Shown: positions 46,172 through 57,309 of the stretch, one piece after another | How the letters are laid out: every line of letters begins with the position of its first letter | How positions within the stretch are numbered: the stretch's first letter is position 1 | DNA from: Bryum argenteum | Lineage: Eukaryota > Streptophyta > Bryopsida > Bryales > Bryaceae | Reading direction: 5' to 3' | Length of the DNA stretch: 64,000 nucleotides | NCBI GenBank assembly: GCA_037043015.1 | Contig: CM073324.1 | Location: forward strand, 2,473,413-2,537,412 | The notes under the pieces: generated by a model | Databases searched by the model: none | Told to the model about the DNA's origin: nothing | Seen by the model: the letters and a program-made list of their open reading frames with translations, nothing else | Made by a program: the position numbers and the translations under genes

Positions 46172-49035
46172 CTAACGGCGGAGGAGTAGTTTGGCTTGCA
46201 GCTTCTGCAGGAGGGAAACTGCGCGCTTTGCTGCTTGACGAGCAGAGCGCCCCTTCTTCGTTGGACATGAAGTTGAGCACGATTCCTTTGCCTTGGCCTC
46301 ATTCGCTAGCTTGGTTTCCAATGCCAACCGCGCTTGTGTTGCTTGTAAGGCCCTCAGATATTCTAATCATCAACAATACATTTCCCATCAGAAAAAAATT
46401 GATTACATAATCAGCAAGCACCAGTCTTATGGTCACCTTATTTGTGTTTATTTTCTTTGAAACTCCACATGAATGATTATATCATGACCTGATCAATTCT
46501 CTGCATACTTGAAATCAAAATCTCGCTTACCCGGGTATACTGCTGCAAATCGTTCTGCAGCGTAGGATGGCATGGCCCGAATATGGAAAGTATCCACGAT
46601 CAGACATGCCAGCTCCCCGAATGCATACTTCACTGCTTCGTAATAGATGGCTCTGTGACTCATTCCATATGCAAGTTAGCGATGAAATCAATGAACTGCT
46701 ATTTCAGTAATGAAACAATCTTTCATATCAAACTCCCATGATACGAGAAAAAAATGATAATTCTAGTGAATCACGATATTAGCAAAGAAAAATAATTTCC
46801 AAGTTACAGTATATGTGGATGTGTACCGGGCTGCGTCGTCTTCAGTAGGGAAGGTCCCCAAGATAATCTCCCTGCAAGCATATTCAGAGTGCACTGCCCA
46901 CTTCAGACTCCCATAAGTCAATTAAGATCGTCGATGATAAAAAAGTTATCTTTCAGCTGAAAACAGTACTAGAACTTTACGATTAACTCTTGAAGCCAGA
47001 GTTCCAAAGATTCATAATTCTCAGTTCTACTAGTAGAATCAATGCCATCTTACCTGTAGGTAGCAATGTAGTGATCCTTTTCTTTGATGTGTCTCACACC
47101 CGGATAAGTTGCTTGCGATCCGTAACCACGACTATCCCGGCGGAGATAAAGCAGAAGCTGGTTCTTGCTGAGCTTGTACAACTGAAAAATGAAGAATTTA
47201 CCCAGATCAGTCCGGCTCGCAATAGTCCTACTTCTGTACCATGTAGCAATAACATATGAACCCTTAGGGATGCTACCATCTAGTCATGTTTGTAGGAAAC
47301 TATAATGTATTCATTTGTCAAAAGTGATCAGAGTGCAGGTTCACGAGCATCTTACATGAGACATTTCCATTTGATAGTCTTCTGGTTTGAAGTTGATATC
47401 CACATGTTTCCCACTCAGCACAAGCGTGGCCTTGTCATACGCCCTAAGAACAAAGCAACAAGCACTTTGTTAAAATGCTCAAAAGCTCATAATAAACAGG
47501 TTCAGCAGTCACTTTTGTGACAAGGAGTCTAGCTCTCTGTAAGTAACAATCACGTATACATGCAGGAATCAGCACGAGAATATGTATAAAGCTTCATTAA
47601 ATCGGTAAGGGTTTCCAAAACTGACCAGGCTGCTTCTTCTTCTGTTGTAGATGCCCCTGCACATGAAACCCATGCCGTAAAACAACTTAGTTGACTTTCT
47701 AATCAAGAATAACCTGCTGAAGGACATGATCATTCTCTAATCAAAACCTCAAAAAGCCTACATTACAGGTGTTAGTAAGTGTTGTCGCTTCCAGAAAACG
47801 AAAGTTTGTCAGCGGAGATAATCAGTTCTTACCAAGGTAGACTTGGGCACGGTCATGCCTGCAACAACAACCAACAATCTTAGAAATATTGCACATGCAA
47901 ATACATGCCTTGAAGGCTGAGTTCATCCTTCCGAGGCACTTATCAAGTTAGAGTCTGTCACAGACCATATATCAGTATCCATGGATATATATCTGGGTGT
48001 GGACGTAACAATTGTATCAATCGATCCAGAGAAAGCAGTGTACGTGGAATTGTAGAGCAAGTGGCATGGTACCAGATGTGTGCCTCCCACCTTCCGGTCC
48101 TCTTGTAGAACGTGACACCACGATACTCGGAACTTCGACTTTTCGGCCCAGGGCGAGAGTGCTTCCTCCGAGCATCATCTGCTGCACTCATGTTCTTCAG
48201 AACCGGAGGATGATCCTCATCGACATACAGAGCTCCCAGTGAGCCCGCACACTCCGCGTACAGAGCCTCCGGCATCGGAGTCTTGATGAAGTCCAAACAG
48301 GATTTGCATGGGTCAGTCGGAATGCATCTCTTGGTGCCGAACTTGAAGGTGGAATGGAATGCCGCCTCTCGTTCCTTCCTTACGGGATTCTCCAACTCCA
48401 TCGTATGTTCCGACCACTTCGGGGGCCTCAGTGGCAGCCCGTTTGGCTGAGCCGATGTATCCTTGAACTGCGACAGAGGACTCTTTGGACTGCCTCTTGC
48501 TCTGCCTTTCCCTTTTGCTGACCCATCCTGTATCATCAAGGATTAATCGATTTGTAGTCCAATTTCTAGTTAGCATACACTCAGGAATATGCCCATGCAT
48601 GGTCAAGGTTCGGCTGACCTTTACTGCAGTCGCGGCGGACTTGGTGATCTCGTAGCAGTCACTCTCGCCATCGGAGGCTTCATGATACTCAAGGTCCATG
48701 GTCGTCTCACTCATGGTCATTACGGGATTTATTACGGGATTGACCATGGATTTGTTGGTGGCAGAAGGATTGGACCAAACCTCCACCGGGCGGCCCTGCT
48801 TGTAGGGTGGACTCAAGCTCGTAGCAAGTCGGTCAGGGTTAGCGACAGGGGTATCACTAGTTTTCCAATCAGCCGATGTAGAAATGGGACCGACCAGGAC
48901 TCCGACCGTAGCCGGGGAGGGTACGTTGGTGCTGAACGCACGATATGTGAATCTCAGAATCATTATCACGACCTCTGGTGTGGTAGAATCTAAGGCCCCT
49001 CTCCGCCATGGACAACGGTGCACGTTCGGGCTCAT
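46172..49035 (-). CDS. diverged two-domain AP2 transcription factor
   Basis: A DNA-binding factor of the AP2 (double AP2 domain) family. Exons: 49035-48619, 48527-48073, 47858-47833, 47656-47626, 47443-47356, 47181-47054, 46871-46827, 46652-46531, then 46362-46172 ending in TAG. The first AP2 domain starts [20 protein letters not shown] and continues RAQVYLG and [11 protein letters not shown] to HVDINF. It is split by 26- and 31-nt microexons, and a small exon carrying VYLG is a known trait of AP2-family genes. A linker containing [17 protein letters not shown] follows. The second domain is badly eroded ([18 protein letters not shown] ... [15 protein letters not shown]). The N-terminal 138 residues are low-complexity, with an acidic patch [11 protein letters not shown]. 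An alternative last exon (ending 46119) opens a different C-terminus, so the 3' end is uncertain. Confidence 0.82.
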
Positions 49036-49639
49036 GGAATGGCGATGTTGAGAAGGAAGACGCTGTCGCGCCTGGTGCGTCGTGATTCAGAACCATGGCT
49101 GCGTGTGCTTCGTGAGTCAGAGTGTGTCGAGCGTATGGATCGCACTGAAACTTCAAAGACCCTGGAGCACAGAAACCCCAATGAGAGCGTCTGAATCGAA
49201 AGAAACAACAAGAAAGGTATAACTAGTCTAGTCTGATACACAATAATTATGCGCAAATAGAACCGACCCCTCAGGGTTAGAACCGGAGCACGGAAGAATT
49301 CGGTTTCGATCCCCACCTCGATCTCACAGAATTCCCTCGGAGGTGAAATGCAGCAAGAGCCGGGAAGAGTCGGGGAGGAGGGGCTGTCCTGCAGCGCAAG
49401 CAAGTGAATTGTGAATTTCGCCAAGCGAACGGATGCAAGTCAGGTGTGATGGTGGTGCGAGATGGAGGTTTGATTGTGTATCGATCATGGCCTGCAGCTC
49501 TGCCCGGCCCTCCATCGACCACAGCCGGGTCTGAATTTCCCTGAATTTGCGCGGTGACAGCGGCTGTGAACAGTAGCCGGTTTGATGCTTGATGCGACAC
49601 TGCCTCAACTCCCTCTCTCCTGCCCCATGGCCTGGCCTG

Positions 49640-49945
49640 CCGCTTGAGTGTAACTCAATAATTCACTGACTCAGTGAGTGTGTTAGTGTTGAATCATAAC
49701 AAACTGAAGTTTTTAATAATCCATATGAGGTCGATCGGTTGTTCGGTTTGGAAGGAATATGTATCTTTAGATCCATGTTATGTGAAAAGTTGTCTAGCTA
49801 CTGACAGAGTAATTAGAGAAGTTACCCATAAATTTAATCGATGAAGACTGAGCAATTGTTTCTAGGTTGAGCATGTATGGGAGTTAGCGTATGTAATATT
49901 GAGTTTCTATTGTGGTAATTATGTTATTTGTTATGTTAAGTGAAA
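49640..49945. other. intergenic, nothing recognised
   Basis: Right of the AP2 gene's GC-rich 5' flank (49.04-49.63 kb, probable promoter and 5' UTR), this short AT-rich stretch holds no detectable feature. Confidence 0.5.
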
Positions 49946-49949
49946 CTTT

Positions 49950-50880
49950 AGTGTGGAAATTCTACCAACAAACTTATTGCACTGGAAAATTCACTAACCA
50001 AAAACTTGTTCACCTTTGAGATCTCATTTACACACTTGCACCAAAATAAATTATCAAATAGTTTATTGGCTCTAAACGTAGCATAGCAATGGTGAAATTG
50101 TAAAAACCGTCAAAATATTCACAAAGGAAAAGTAGTCCAAAACTAGACGCTTTGCTCTCAAACCTCTACCTTATAATCAAAACATCTTCGATCTACTTAA
50201 GATTTCTACCACTAAAACTAGAGTCTAGAACTCAAGATGGATACTATATCAAAAAATATTAAAGTTGAAATCCAATAGTGGATGAAGGAGATATAGCTCC
50301 TCAAAAAACATGCATTCTCTCTGCTTTCTTCATTGTAGGAATATCATTGCAAATCTGATACCAAAAGTAATTGGATCAAAACTCTCCCAACTACAAATCA
50401 CTTAGAAATTATCTCAAGATTATAATTATGGACAAAATCTTAGGAGGAAATAGTTATTATTTCACAGATTTGGCTTGCAATAGTAGAACATGCCCCATTA
50501 TTGAAAACTCAAAAACAAAAGCTACCTTCACTAATGTGGATGCTATTAAGTGATACTTCACTATGTGAGTGTGCAATTTTTGCCAAACAAAGTAGATTCA
50601 ATTTGCGACACAAACTAAGTAATCTCATCAAAAACAGAAATTTGGATGGAGAAGCTATGGCATTTCAAAGTTCTTGCCCTTCATTCAAAATCTATAAAAA
50701 CACAATTCGGTTTGTCTAGAGGTTATATGTTTACAGCACTCGATGTGGCTAAACTTAGTGACACAAAAATCAAGCAAACATTGATTTAACGTTCACGACA
50801 AAAGAAGTCATGTAGTAGAAGGTATATATGAAGACCACTTATTAGTATATATAGTCATACAAATTATTGGGGTAGTTTCA
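49950..50880. repeat. dispersed non-coding repeat, copy D (most complete)
   Basis: Starts with GTGGAAATTCTACCAACAAA. It carries the 'cattgctatgct'-type block in the order seen in copies A and C, 'gatgaaggagatatagctcc' near 50281, and then the segment shared with copy F to TATATATAGTCATACAAATT near 50868. Its right end is followed by the phrase 'atcatgtggaccaagactttagtcatgggac', also seen near 7.0 kb and 32.1 kb. Confidence 0.7.
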
Positions 50881-51049
50881 GCCAAAAGCTTATTTATCAA
50901 AACATTTCAGAGATGATAGTAAAGATAAGCTTAGTACTTATATCTTAACTATGCAAACTATTAATAGACTTATTGATGATCATGTGGACCAAGACTTTAG
51001 TCATGGGACTTTATAGATTGCAAGATCATAACATTATAGTACGCAAATC

Positions 51050-51235
51050 ACGCTACAAAAAACCATCAATTACTACTTTGAAGTGAAAATACTACCAACA
51101 TGAAATTCTTAATCAAAAGATCACCAACTAGAAAGTTGTTCATTTTCATCTCAAAGACTCTATTGTACCATAACATTTCATCAAATAATATCTTGGCTCA
51201 AATAGTAGCCTTGCAATATTTATAATACTATTATT
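51050..51235. repeat. dispersed non-coding repeat, copy E (left part only)
   Basis: Contains GAAGTGAAAATACTACCAAC, AACTAGAAAGTTGTTCATTT and 'ttggctcaaatagtagccttgcaata', matching copies A and D, and then stops. Confidence 0.75.
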
Positions 51236-51299
51236 TATCGTAGAAACGAGAAACTTATAGACATGTACGTTCTTCTTGATGAATTCCTAGACTATCAAT

Positions 51300-51600
51300 T
51301 TTTGTGAGAGTAGCAAGCACGGTGGGCAGGGAGGGCTTCCATTTTTCCTGAGGGAAGGAGTAGGGCGGGCAGCGAGAACTTTCATTTTTTGCCAGGGTAA
51401 CCAGCAAGTGGGGCAGGAAGGGTTGTGCGAGTGGGTTTTGCTAGGGCAGCGAGCAGGGCATGGCAAGCAAGGATTTCCAAGGATAGGGAGCACGGCAAGG
51501 CAGGCAGAGTTTTGCAAGAATAGCTAGGAGGGCGGGCAGGGCTTTCATTTTAATTCTGCCAAGGTAGCGACCAGGGCGGGCAGGGAGGGCGAAGAGGGCC
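51300..51600. repeat. degenerate G-rich tandem repeats
   Basis: Loose units of roughly 50-60 bp contain gagcagggcgggcaggg, 'cttccattttt' or 'ctttcatttt', and 'gccaaggtagcgacc' variants. Strand asymmetry is strong (G on plus). No function is visible. Confidence 0.6.
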
Positions 51601-51639
51601 ACGATCCCACTGTTGCTGCCGTAGACTAGAATAACTAGA

Positions 51640-53985
51640 TCCTTGAAAACTACATACAGGGATCGTCTCCCTCCCTCGAGCAGTCACGCGCACCACGGAG
51701 CTGATCGCAGAGTTGCAGCGTTACAGAGTTGCAGGCCGAGCATGGAGTTCGTAGCGCTCACGGAAGACGACATCTTCAACAAAACTATCAACCCATGTCC
51801 GAGCCCGGGAGAAAGGGAACATGGAGGTCCTGGACATGAAGAATTCGTGCATGATTCATTGCACGGATTTGATCGGGGTTTGATCTCGAGGGACAGGACG
51901 GTGATCAAGCTGCTGTGTCGCAACCCTTGCTAGCTCACCTTAGCTTACACCAACTCTTTCCCAACTCTAGCAAGTGTCACGAGCGCTAACTCTGCACATC
52001 CCCCACATGCACAAAGTTAGCTCCCCATACCAACCACCAAGCTCACCGCTTGGTTATCAATCCCTCCTACTCATGCAACCGGGACTCAACCCCTTCGTAG
52101 GTAGCCAATGGTTAGGTGCGGACTTCCACTTATGTCCAAGGCCCAACTTGGTGGCACTCCCATACCACTCGGCCTAACCGCACTTGGTGGTGTCTCCTCA
52201 CCACCGCCCATGACCACCATGGTGACCCCAAGGCCACCAAGTAATCACAACGCCGGCGGTGAGACACCACCCCACATCGGTAGCACTCATGGTCCTCATT
52301 TTGCCTATATGAGTCCCCCGTGGTGAAGCCCCAACACTAGCCCCACCGGGACTCACCTTGTCCTTATGAGCCACCGTGGTGAAGCCCCAACACTAGCTCC
52401 ACCCACCGTGCCTCATTTTGCACTTTGAGTCCCCATGGTGGAGCCCCAACACTAGCTCCACCCATTGGGACTCACCTTGGCTTGGGAGTCCCCATGGTGA
52501 GGCCCCAACACTAGCCACACCACTCGGGACTCCCACCTTGGTCACCACCAAGGCACCATGGGAGTGGGGAGGAGACCAGCCCTCCCCATAGTATACTCTG
52601 TGGGATTCGGCAGCCCCCTGGTCCTAGGTGAAGGGCTGGACCCTCACACCTCTTAGTTTTGGAAGACCACCCAATCTCCCAATGCCTTAGCCGCTGGAAG
52701 GCCCCGGGAGACTTCCCGAACCTTCCAGGGCTCGTATCTACCTCGTCCCGCATCCAAACGCGACGAGCGACCACTCTATCGACATCTACTCGTCAAGTAG
52801 ATGCCGATAGACACCTTACTTGCCTCATTCCGACAAGTATTGAGGGAGTTATGCCCCTCTGAAGATTCGGGAGTCCCGGGCCAGCTTCCCAGTCCAGCAC
52901 TGTCCCTGGACAGCACTCCCTTTAGTCCCACAATCTTCCAACTCCCATAACTTTTAGCTCACACCTCCAAATGAGGTGCTCCTTAGCATCCGGAATCGTG
53001 GCAACATGAGCTTCCATAATCTCATGTCCATTCCCTCGTGGCTCCTAGTCTCCGTGGGTGAGAGGCGTCTCCAACGCCCGGGGTCCTCTCCCACACTAGG
53101 CCCACTTAGGTTCCCTTCACCTTGGCACCCCAAGGCCCGGGCGTCACTCCGGTGTCCCCTTGGGCCCTTGGTGTTGCGGGCACTCCTCAAGGAGAGGTGC
53201 GCGACACTCACCCCCACCTAATGGAGTCGATGCCCTCATCGACTATACTTGTAGTCGGTCACACCAACTCTTGGGTTGCCATCCCCATTGGTGCAAAGAT
53301 TGTGTTTCACCCGGCGCGACCCCACAATGCACTCTCAAACTTTGGCAAAGTCTCAAAGGTGTCGTCACTAGGTGGTCCGTTTAGTACCCTGGACCTCTTC
53401 CAAGGCAACTAAATTACTCTAGACCCACCTACTTTGAGACCCTCTTGGATTGCCCTTACCTTGGCTCTCCAAGTTAGGCTCCACTAGCCTAACACTTCTT
53501 CCTTGACTACTAGGCTGGACCTCAATGCTTCCACCAAGTTGTCTTGGTTGCAAACCCAAGATGGCTTTTACACCACGACTCGATCGCACGGGGGTAATGC
53601 CAAGTTCCGCCCAACTCGGATCCCACTATCTCTTTCAAGGCATGGGTTCATGACTCCCATGCACTAGCTTGCACTAGTTTGGAGTGGCGCTTTTATGAGC
53701 ACGCGCCATTACCTTGTCCCCGCCCGGACAAGCCCAAGGCCAAGGGACTTCATGGTTTTATCCACTTTTTCTCCTAGCCTTGGTCCCCATTACTCGGCCT
53801 TCCCAACTCGGTTTCACATCTCTATTCCCCCTCTTCCACCAACTTAGCACAAGTACAAGACTAGGACTCCATCTCATACTCTTCTCTTTGCACACACCAA
53901 AGCCAAACTTTATTGCCAAATCCAAAGAACGAGTACAAGTGTTGTGGATCTACGCCCAAGCTACAAGTCATCCTCCCCCACTACG
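51640..53985 (-). mobile_element. putative 3' LTR/UTR region of a minus-strand chromovirus
   Basis: This lies just beyond the chromodomain-coding end of an inverted Ty3 element. On the minus strand a purine-rich run (GTAGTGGGGGAGGATGA, complement of about 53966-53982) could be the polypurine tract. It is followed by TGACTTGTAGC, which would begin the LTR. No second LTR is in view, so the extent is a guess. No gene was found; the many Pro-rich frames are compositional. Confidence 0.4.
52262..52550. repeat. about 58-bp tandem repeats in a retroelement-like GC-rich region
   Basis: The phrase CCATGGTG(A/G)(A/G)GCCCCAACACTAG recurs near 52322, 52378, 52437 and 52496, at 56-59 bp steps, with weaker copies to the left. 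The surrounding sequence (51.9-53.9 kb) has the look of a long LTR or untranslated region downstream of the minus-strand chromovirus pol end. Confidence 0.75.
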
Positions 53986-54001
53986 GAGATTGATGTCCTC
54001 A

Positions 54002-54349
54002 TCAATGCCTACGTTGCTTCTTGTTGGAGCTCCTATTCTTCTCAAAGTTTTCCACCACCTCCTTAGCATTCACCATGTCCTTTGCCGCCACCCACGTTGC
54101 TTCTTTCTCGTGGTATCCTCGCCACTTCACAAGGTATTCCTTGCTCTTGTTTTTGAGGTTCCTACTCTTGAGGATGGCCTCTACCTCATATTCCAAATGT
54201 TGTCCAACTAACTCTGGTGGTGGCCGAATCACTTGCTTGCGATCCGGCCACAAGGTATCCTCCTTGAATGGCTTTAACAATGAAACATGGAATGTTGGAT
54301 GCACTTTGATCTCGGGTGGTAGCTCCAACTTATACACATCTTTGAACAC
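54002..54349 (-). pseudogene. chromovirus integrase C-terminus with chromodomain
   Basis: A Ty3/gypsy pol tail fragment. It opens with the integrase C-terminal phrase YKLELPPEIKVHPTFHVSLL. It goes on to a chromodomain: LEYEVEAIL, then EYLVKWRGYHEKEATWV, then a closing helix. It ends at a stop. Chromodomains of this kind direct integration into heterochromatin. The 5' part is missing, because the frame breaks off at about 54355 where unrelated sequence begins. Confidence 0.85.
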
Positions 54350-54359
54350 CCGTTTGTAA

Positions 54360-54810
54360 GAGTCTAGCTGTCAAAACAAGCAAAAACTACAAAAGAAATA
54401 TATTGATCCAAGACTTAGGTTTACAATGAATAAGAGTCCCTTATATACTAAACTCTTGGCTCAACTGCCGAGGCTATCTTTTAGCTCTCATCATTGAGGC
54501 TATACTTTAGCTCTACTGCCGAAGTTCTATTTATAAAATTAATAGCGAGTGAACATCCGAGCTTATCAACGAGGCCTTGGCCCATGACAAATGCCTCCTC
54601 CTCCTTATCCTCATGTGCTGATGAATTAACAAGTGTCATACAAGAGAATGCGCCCAAGGAATATCAAGATCAGACGCGCGCAACAAGCGCCGTAATCGCT
54701 TCTAAGGCCATGACATTATGTAATTGGCAAACAGTTCCCAAGAGGCTCCCGCCATCCGTCCACTTTACAAGTAGTTGCCAACCGCGCCACACGACGTCGA
54801 TGTTGCAATA
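54360..54810 (-). mobile_element. LTR-like insertion inside chromovirus remnants
   Basis: On the minus strand this reads like an LTR. There is a TATATAAG-type box (complement near 54434), a downstream A/T-rich transcript-end region, and a final TGACA just before the chromovirus sequence resumes at about 54372. A short repeated phrase (gaggctat(c/a)ttttagctct and actttagctctactgcc) occurs within. It separates two integrase tails. Limits and family are not established. Confidence 0.35.
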
Positions 54811-54815
54811 CTCTT

Positions 54816-55279
54816 TCAACAAAGATACTGTCGTCTCGCTAGTGGATGCCTCAAAGCGGGATTGCTCAAAACAACACCGGGCTCATTATCACGAGGTAGT
54901 TGGGAAGGCAACGGATCCTCACCGCCTTCTTCACTAAACTCACATGAAAAAGCAGGATAAATACCGACGGTGTATTCAAACGAACCGCATGTGTACTCTA
55001 CGCACTCCAATACACGATAAGGAAGAGCAATCCAATCAAGCTTCTTCGATTGGCCGGACGCGTGTTGATGTTCTTCAACTTCAACCACACACGATCACCG
55101 GGACGAAAATCCTCGCCACCGAGCGTCGCAGATTTGATCGACATTCTTGAGTCTCTTGCGAATGGCCATTGCCGTTGTTGCCGATTCACTTGAATTACGC
55201 CTGATCTTTCAACAAGCTTGCATCCTTTTTCGCCCGGTGACAACGAAGAACCTCCCTCCTCGGGTATAGTAATATTCAT
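54816..55279 (-). pseudogene. second chromovirus integrase tail, frameshifted
   Basis: From the right: a frame with PGDRVWLKLKNINTRPA (55090-55130), then in another frame KKLDWIALPYRVLECV, and after an eroded stretch EDPLPSQLPRDNEPG. These are the GPY/F-type integrase C-terminus and linker of a Ty3 chromovirus. They differ from the neighbouring fragment at 54002-54349. The wording RPSKKLDW ... DPLPSQ ... DNEP recalls Tf2-like chromoviruses of fungi (recollection, not a search). At least one frameshift and a truncated left end show that it is dead. Confidence 0.7.
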
Positions 55280-56349
55280 GACCGAATGATGATAACCGTT
55301 GTCGAACCATGTTCTCCAATATTTTTGTTTTTAGCAATTAATTAGGAGTAAAATGGTAATTTTAGCAAGTAGAAATAAAAATCGGTCGGCTTAAACCGGT
55401 TCGTAGATAGTAATTTTGTGTTAGGATCCCTCCGGCTAACCTTAGGGGATTTTTGAGCTTACCAAATATCCGTATTGGTATCCGGTTGATACCCTGAGAT
55501 CACCGGATGGGCCGGTTCTCCTATCGGGTGATGGCCGGCCGGCCGGTCGGACCCGGAGAAAAAAGGGCGGAAAAGCTTCATGGCGCCCGACAGAACCACT
55601 GGCGGCTCAATGATGACCGGGGTAATTCCCGGTGTACGTCTCGAGCGCTGGGTGATGATGTCTCGGAAGGTGTGAACCCTCGAGATGGTTCACTTCCGCG
55701 GGAAAAACCTTATCGCAAGGTTTTGACCAAATATACATATTATGTAGTGATTAAACATGCGTATTACCCATTTAGTCTAAAAACCCAACATATGTTAGTT
55801 GGGATTAGAGTGTTTTGGGATTCTTGTGTATTTCTTTAGGTCTTGAATAATTGAAGTAGTTAATAATTCATAGTTAGAATTGGGGTGTTTAGGAGAGTTG
55901 GGTAAATTCCAATTTCTCTTATTCCGTATTCGGTTATCACAAGTTTTATGTATTTGTGAGGCTTGGTATTTGACCTATATTCAAATGCGGTGGTAGTGGA
56001 TCTCCCAGAGTCCCATTGCTAATCTAGACTTGTAGGAGTAGTAATTGGCGTGGTTTAGGTTCTAGGGAGTTAGGAGTGTGAAAAGGGGCTAGAAGAAATT
56101 TGGATGGATGGAAACTAACGGATGAAAAATCATCCTTGCGATGAATGAAGCTTTTAGAGGTTTCCATCACCTATGGCAACGGTTAGAGGAGGGAGTCTAG
56201 GTGTGTGTGGAGGAGAGAGGAAAAAAGTTAGGAAGGAGGTGTAGAGAAAAAAATGTTCAATCTAGGTTTAGTTTGGTGATTGATTGTTGTTGGAATGTTG
56301 TTGTTGAAGATTTGAGAGATTTGGCGTGAGTTGTGACAAGGTAGGAGGG

Positions 56350-56894
56350 CAGCAGTTGGAGAGTCGACTTTGAAGGACAAGATCTCACGATTTACAAAGA
56401 ATTGGGAGGCGTGACTTAGAGATCTGGAAGCGTCGTCGAGTCTCCTTTCCAACAAGACTAGGCGCGCCCTCATTGAAGCAAGGACGAGGGAGAAATCGTG
56501 ATTCTACCAAGGAGACCCTACTGGCGACGGCAGAGTTGGAGGGCCGACTTTGAAGGACGAGATCTCACGATTTACAAAGAATTGGGAGGCGTGACTTAGA
56601 GATCTGGAAGCGTCGTCGAGTCTCCTTTCCAACAAGACTAGGCGCGCTCTCATTGAAGCAAGGACGAGGGGGAAATCGCGATTCTACCAAGGAAACCCTA
56701 CTGGCGACGGCAGAGTGGGAGGGCCGACTTTGAAGGACAAGATCTCACGATTGACAAAGAATTGGGAGGCGTGCCTTAGAGATCCAGAAGCGTTGTCGAG
56801 TCTCCTTTCCAACGAGACCAAGCTCACTCTCATTGGAGCAAGGACGAGGGAGAAATCACTATTCTACCAATGAGACCCTACTGGTGACGACAGC
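56350..56894. repeat. 180-bp tandem repeat, three copies, in the retrotransposon leader or LTR
   Basis: Landmarks such as (G)CCGACTTTGAAGGAC occur at 56363, 56543 and 56723, exactly 180 bp apart. The first two copies are almost identical and the third is more diverged. The third copy ends in ACTGGTGACGACAGCG. Confidence 0.95.
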
Positions 56895-57100
56895 GCTTTT
56901 AAGGAGGGAGATGCTCCTCCTTCCTTGTTATATTTTTTCCTTGTGTGTTTTCTTTTATGCAATGTAGATTTGTAGTATCTTAGATACTAGACATAACATT
57001 ATCTTGGAAATGGCAACTTAATTGCCCAAAAACATGTGTGGTTCTTTGTTTGATGTGGTGATGATTGTGGTGAGTTCATTGCATTGAATGGTGCTCTTTT

Positions 57101-57195
57101 TCTTGATTGAATGAAATTGATTCTTGATTGATTGAATGAAATTGATTTCTTGATTGATTGAATGAAATTGATTCTTGATTGATTGAATGAAATTG
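57101..57195. repeat. about 25-bp tandem repeat, four copies
   Basis: The unit TTGATTGAATGAAATTGATT plus CTTGA is repeated, with one or two missing bases in individual copies. It lies in the leader of the Ty3 element. Confidence 0.9.
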
Positions 57196-57309
57196 GAGTC
57201 CGTTCTTGGAAGGCTACTACTTCTTGAGTTCACCCCACCATCTCGACCCAACTTGTGGCCTTAAAAAAGGCAACCGGGATTAGGGCCACATAATTGGTGC
57301 GTTCGGGAG

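Noticed and set aside
53714..54211. 165-codon plus-strand ORF
   Set aside because: Antisense to the chromodomain fragment and its downstream LTR-like region; no domain.
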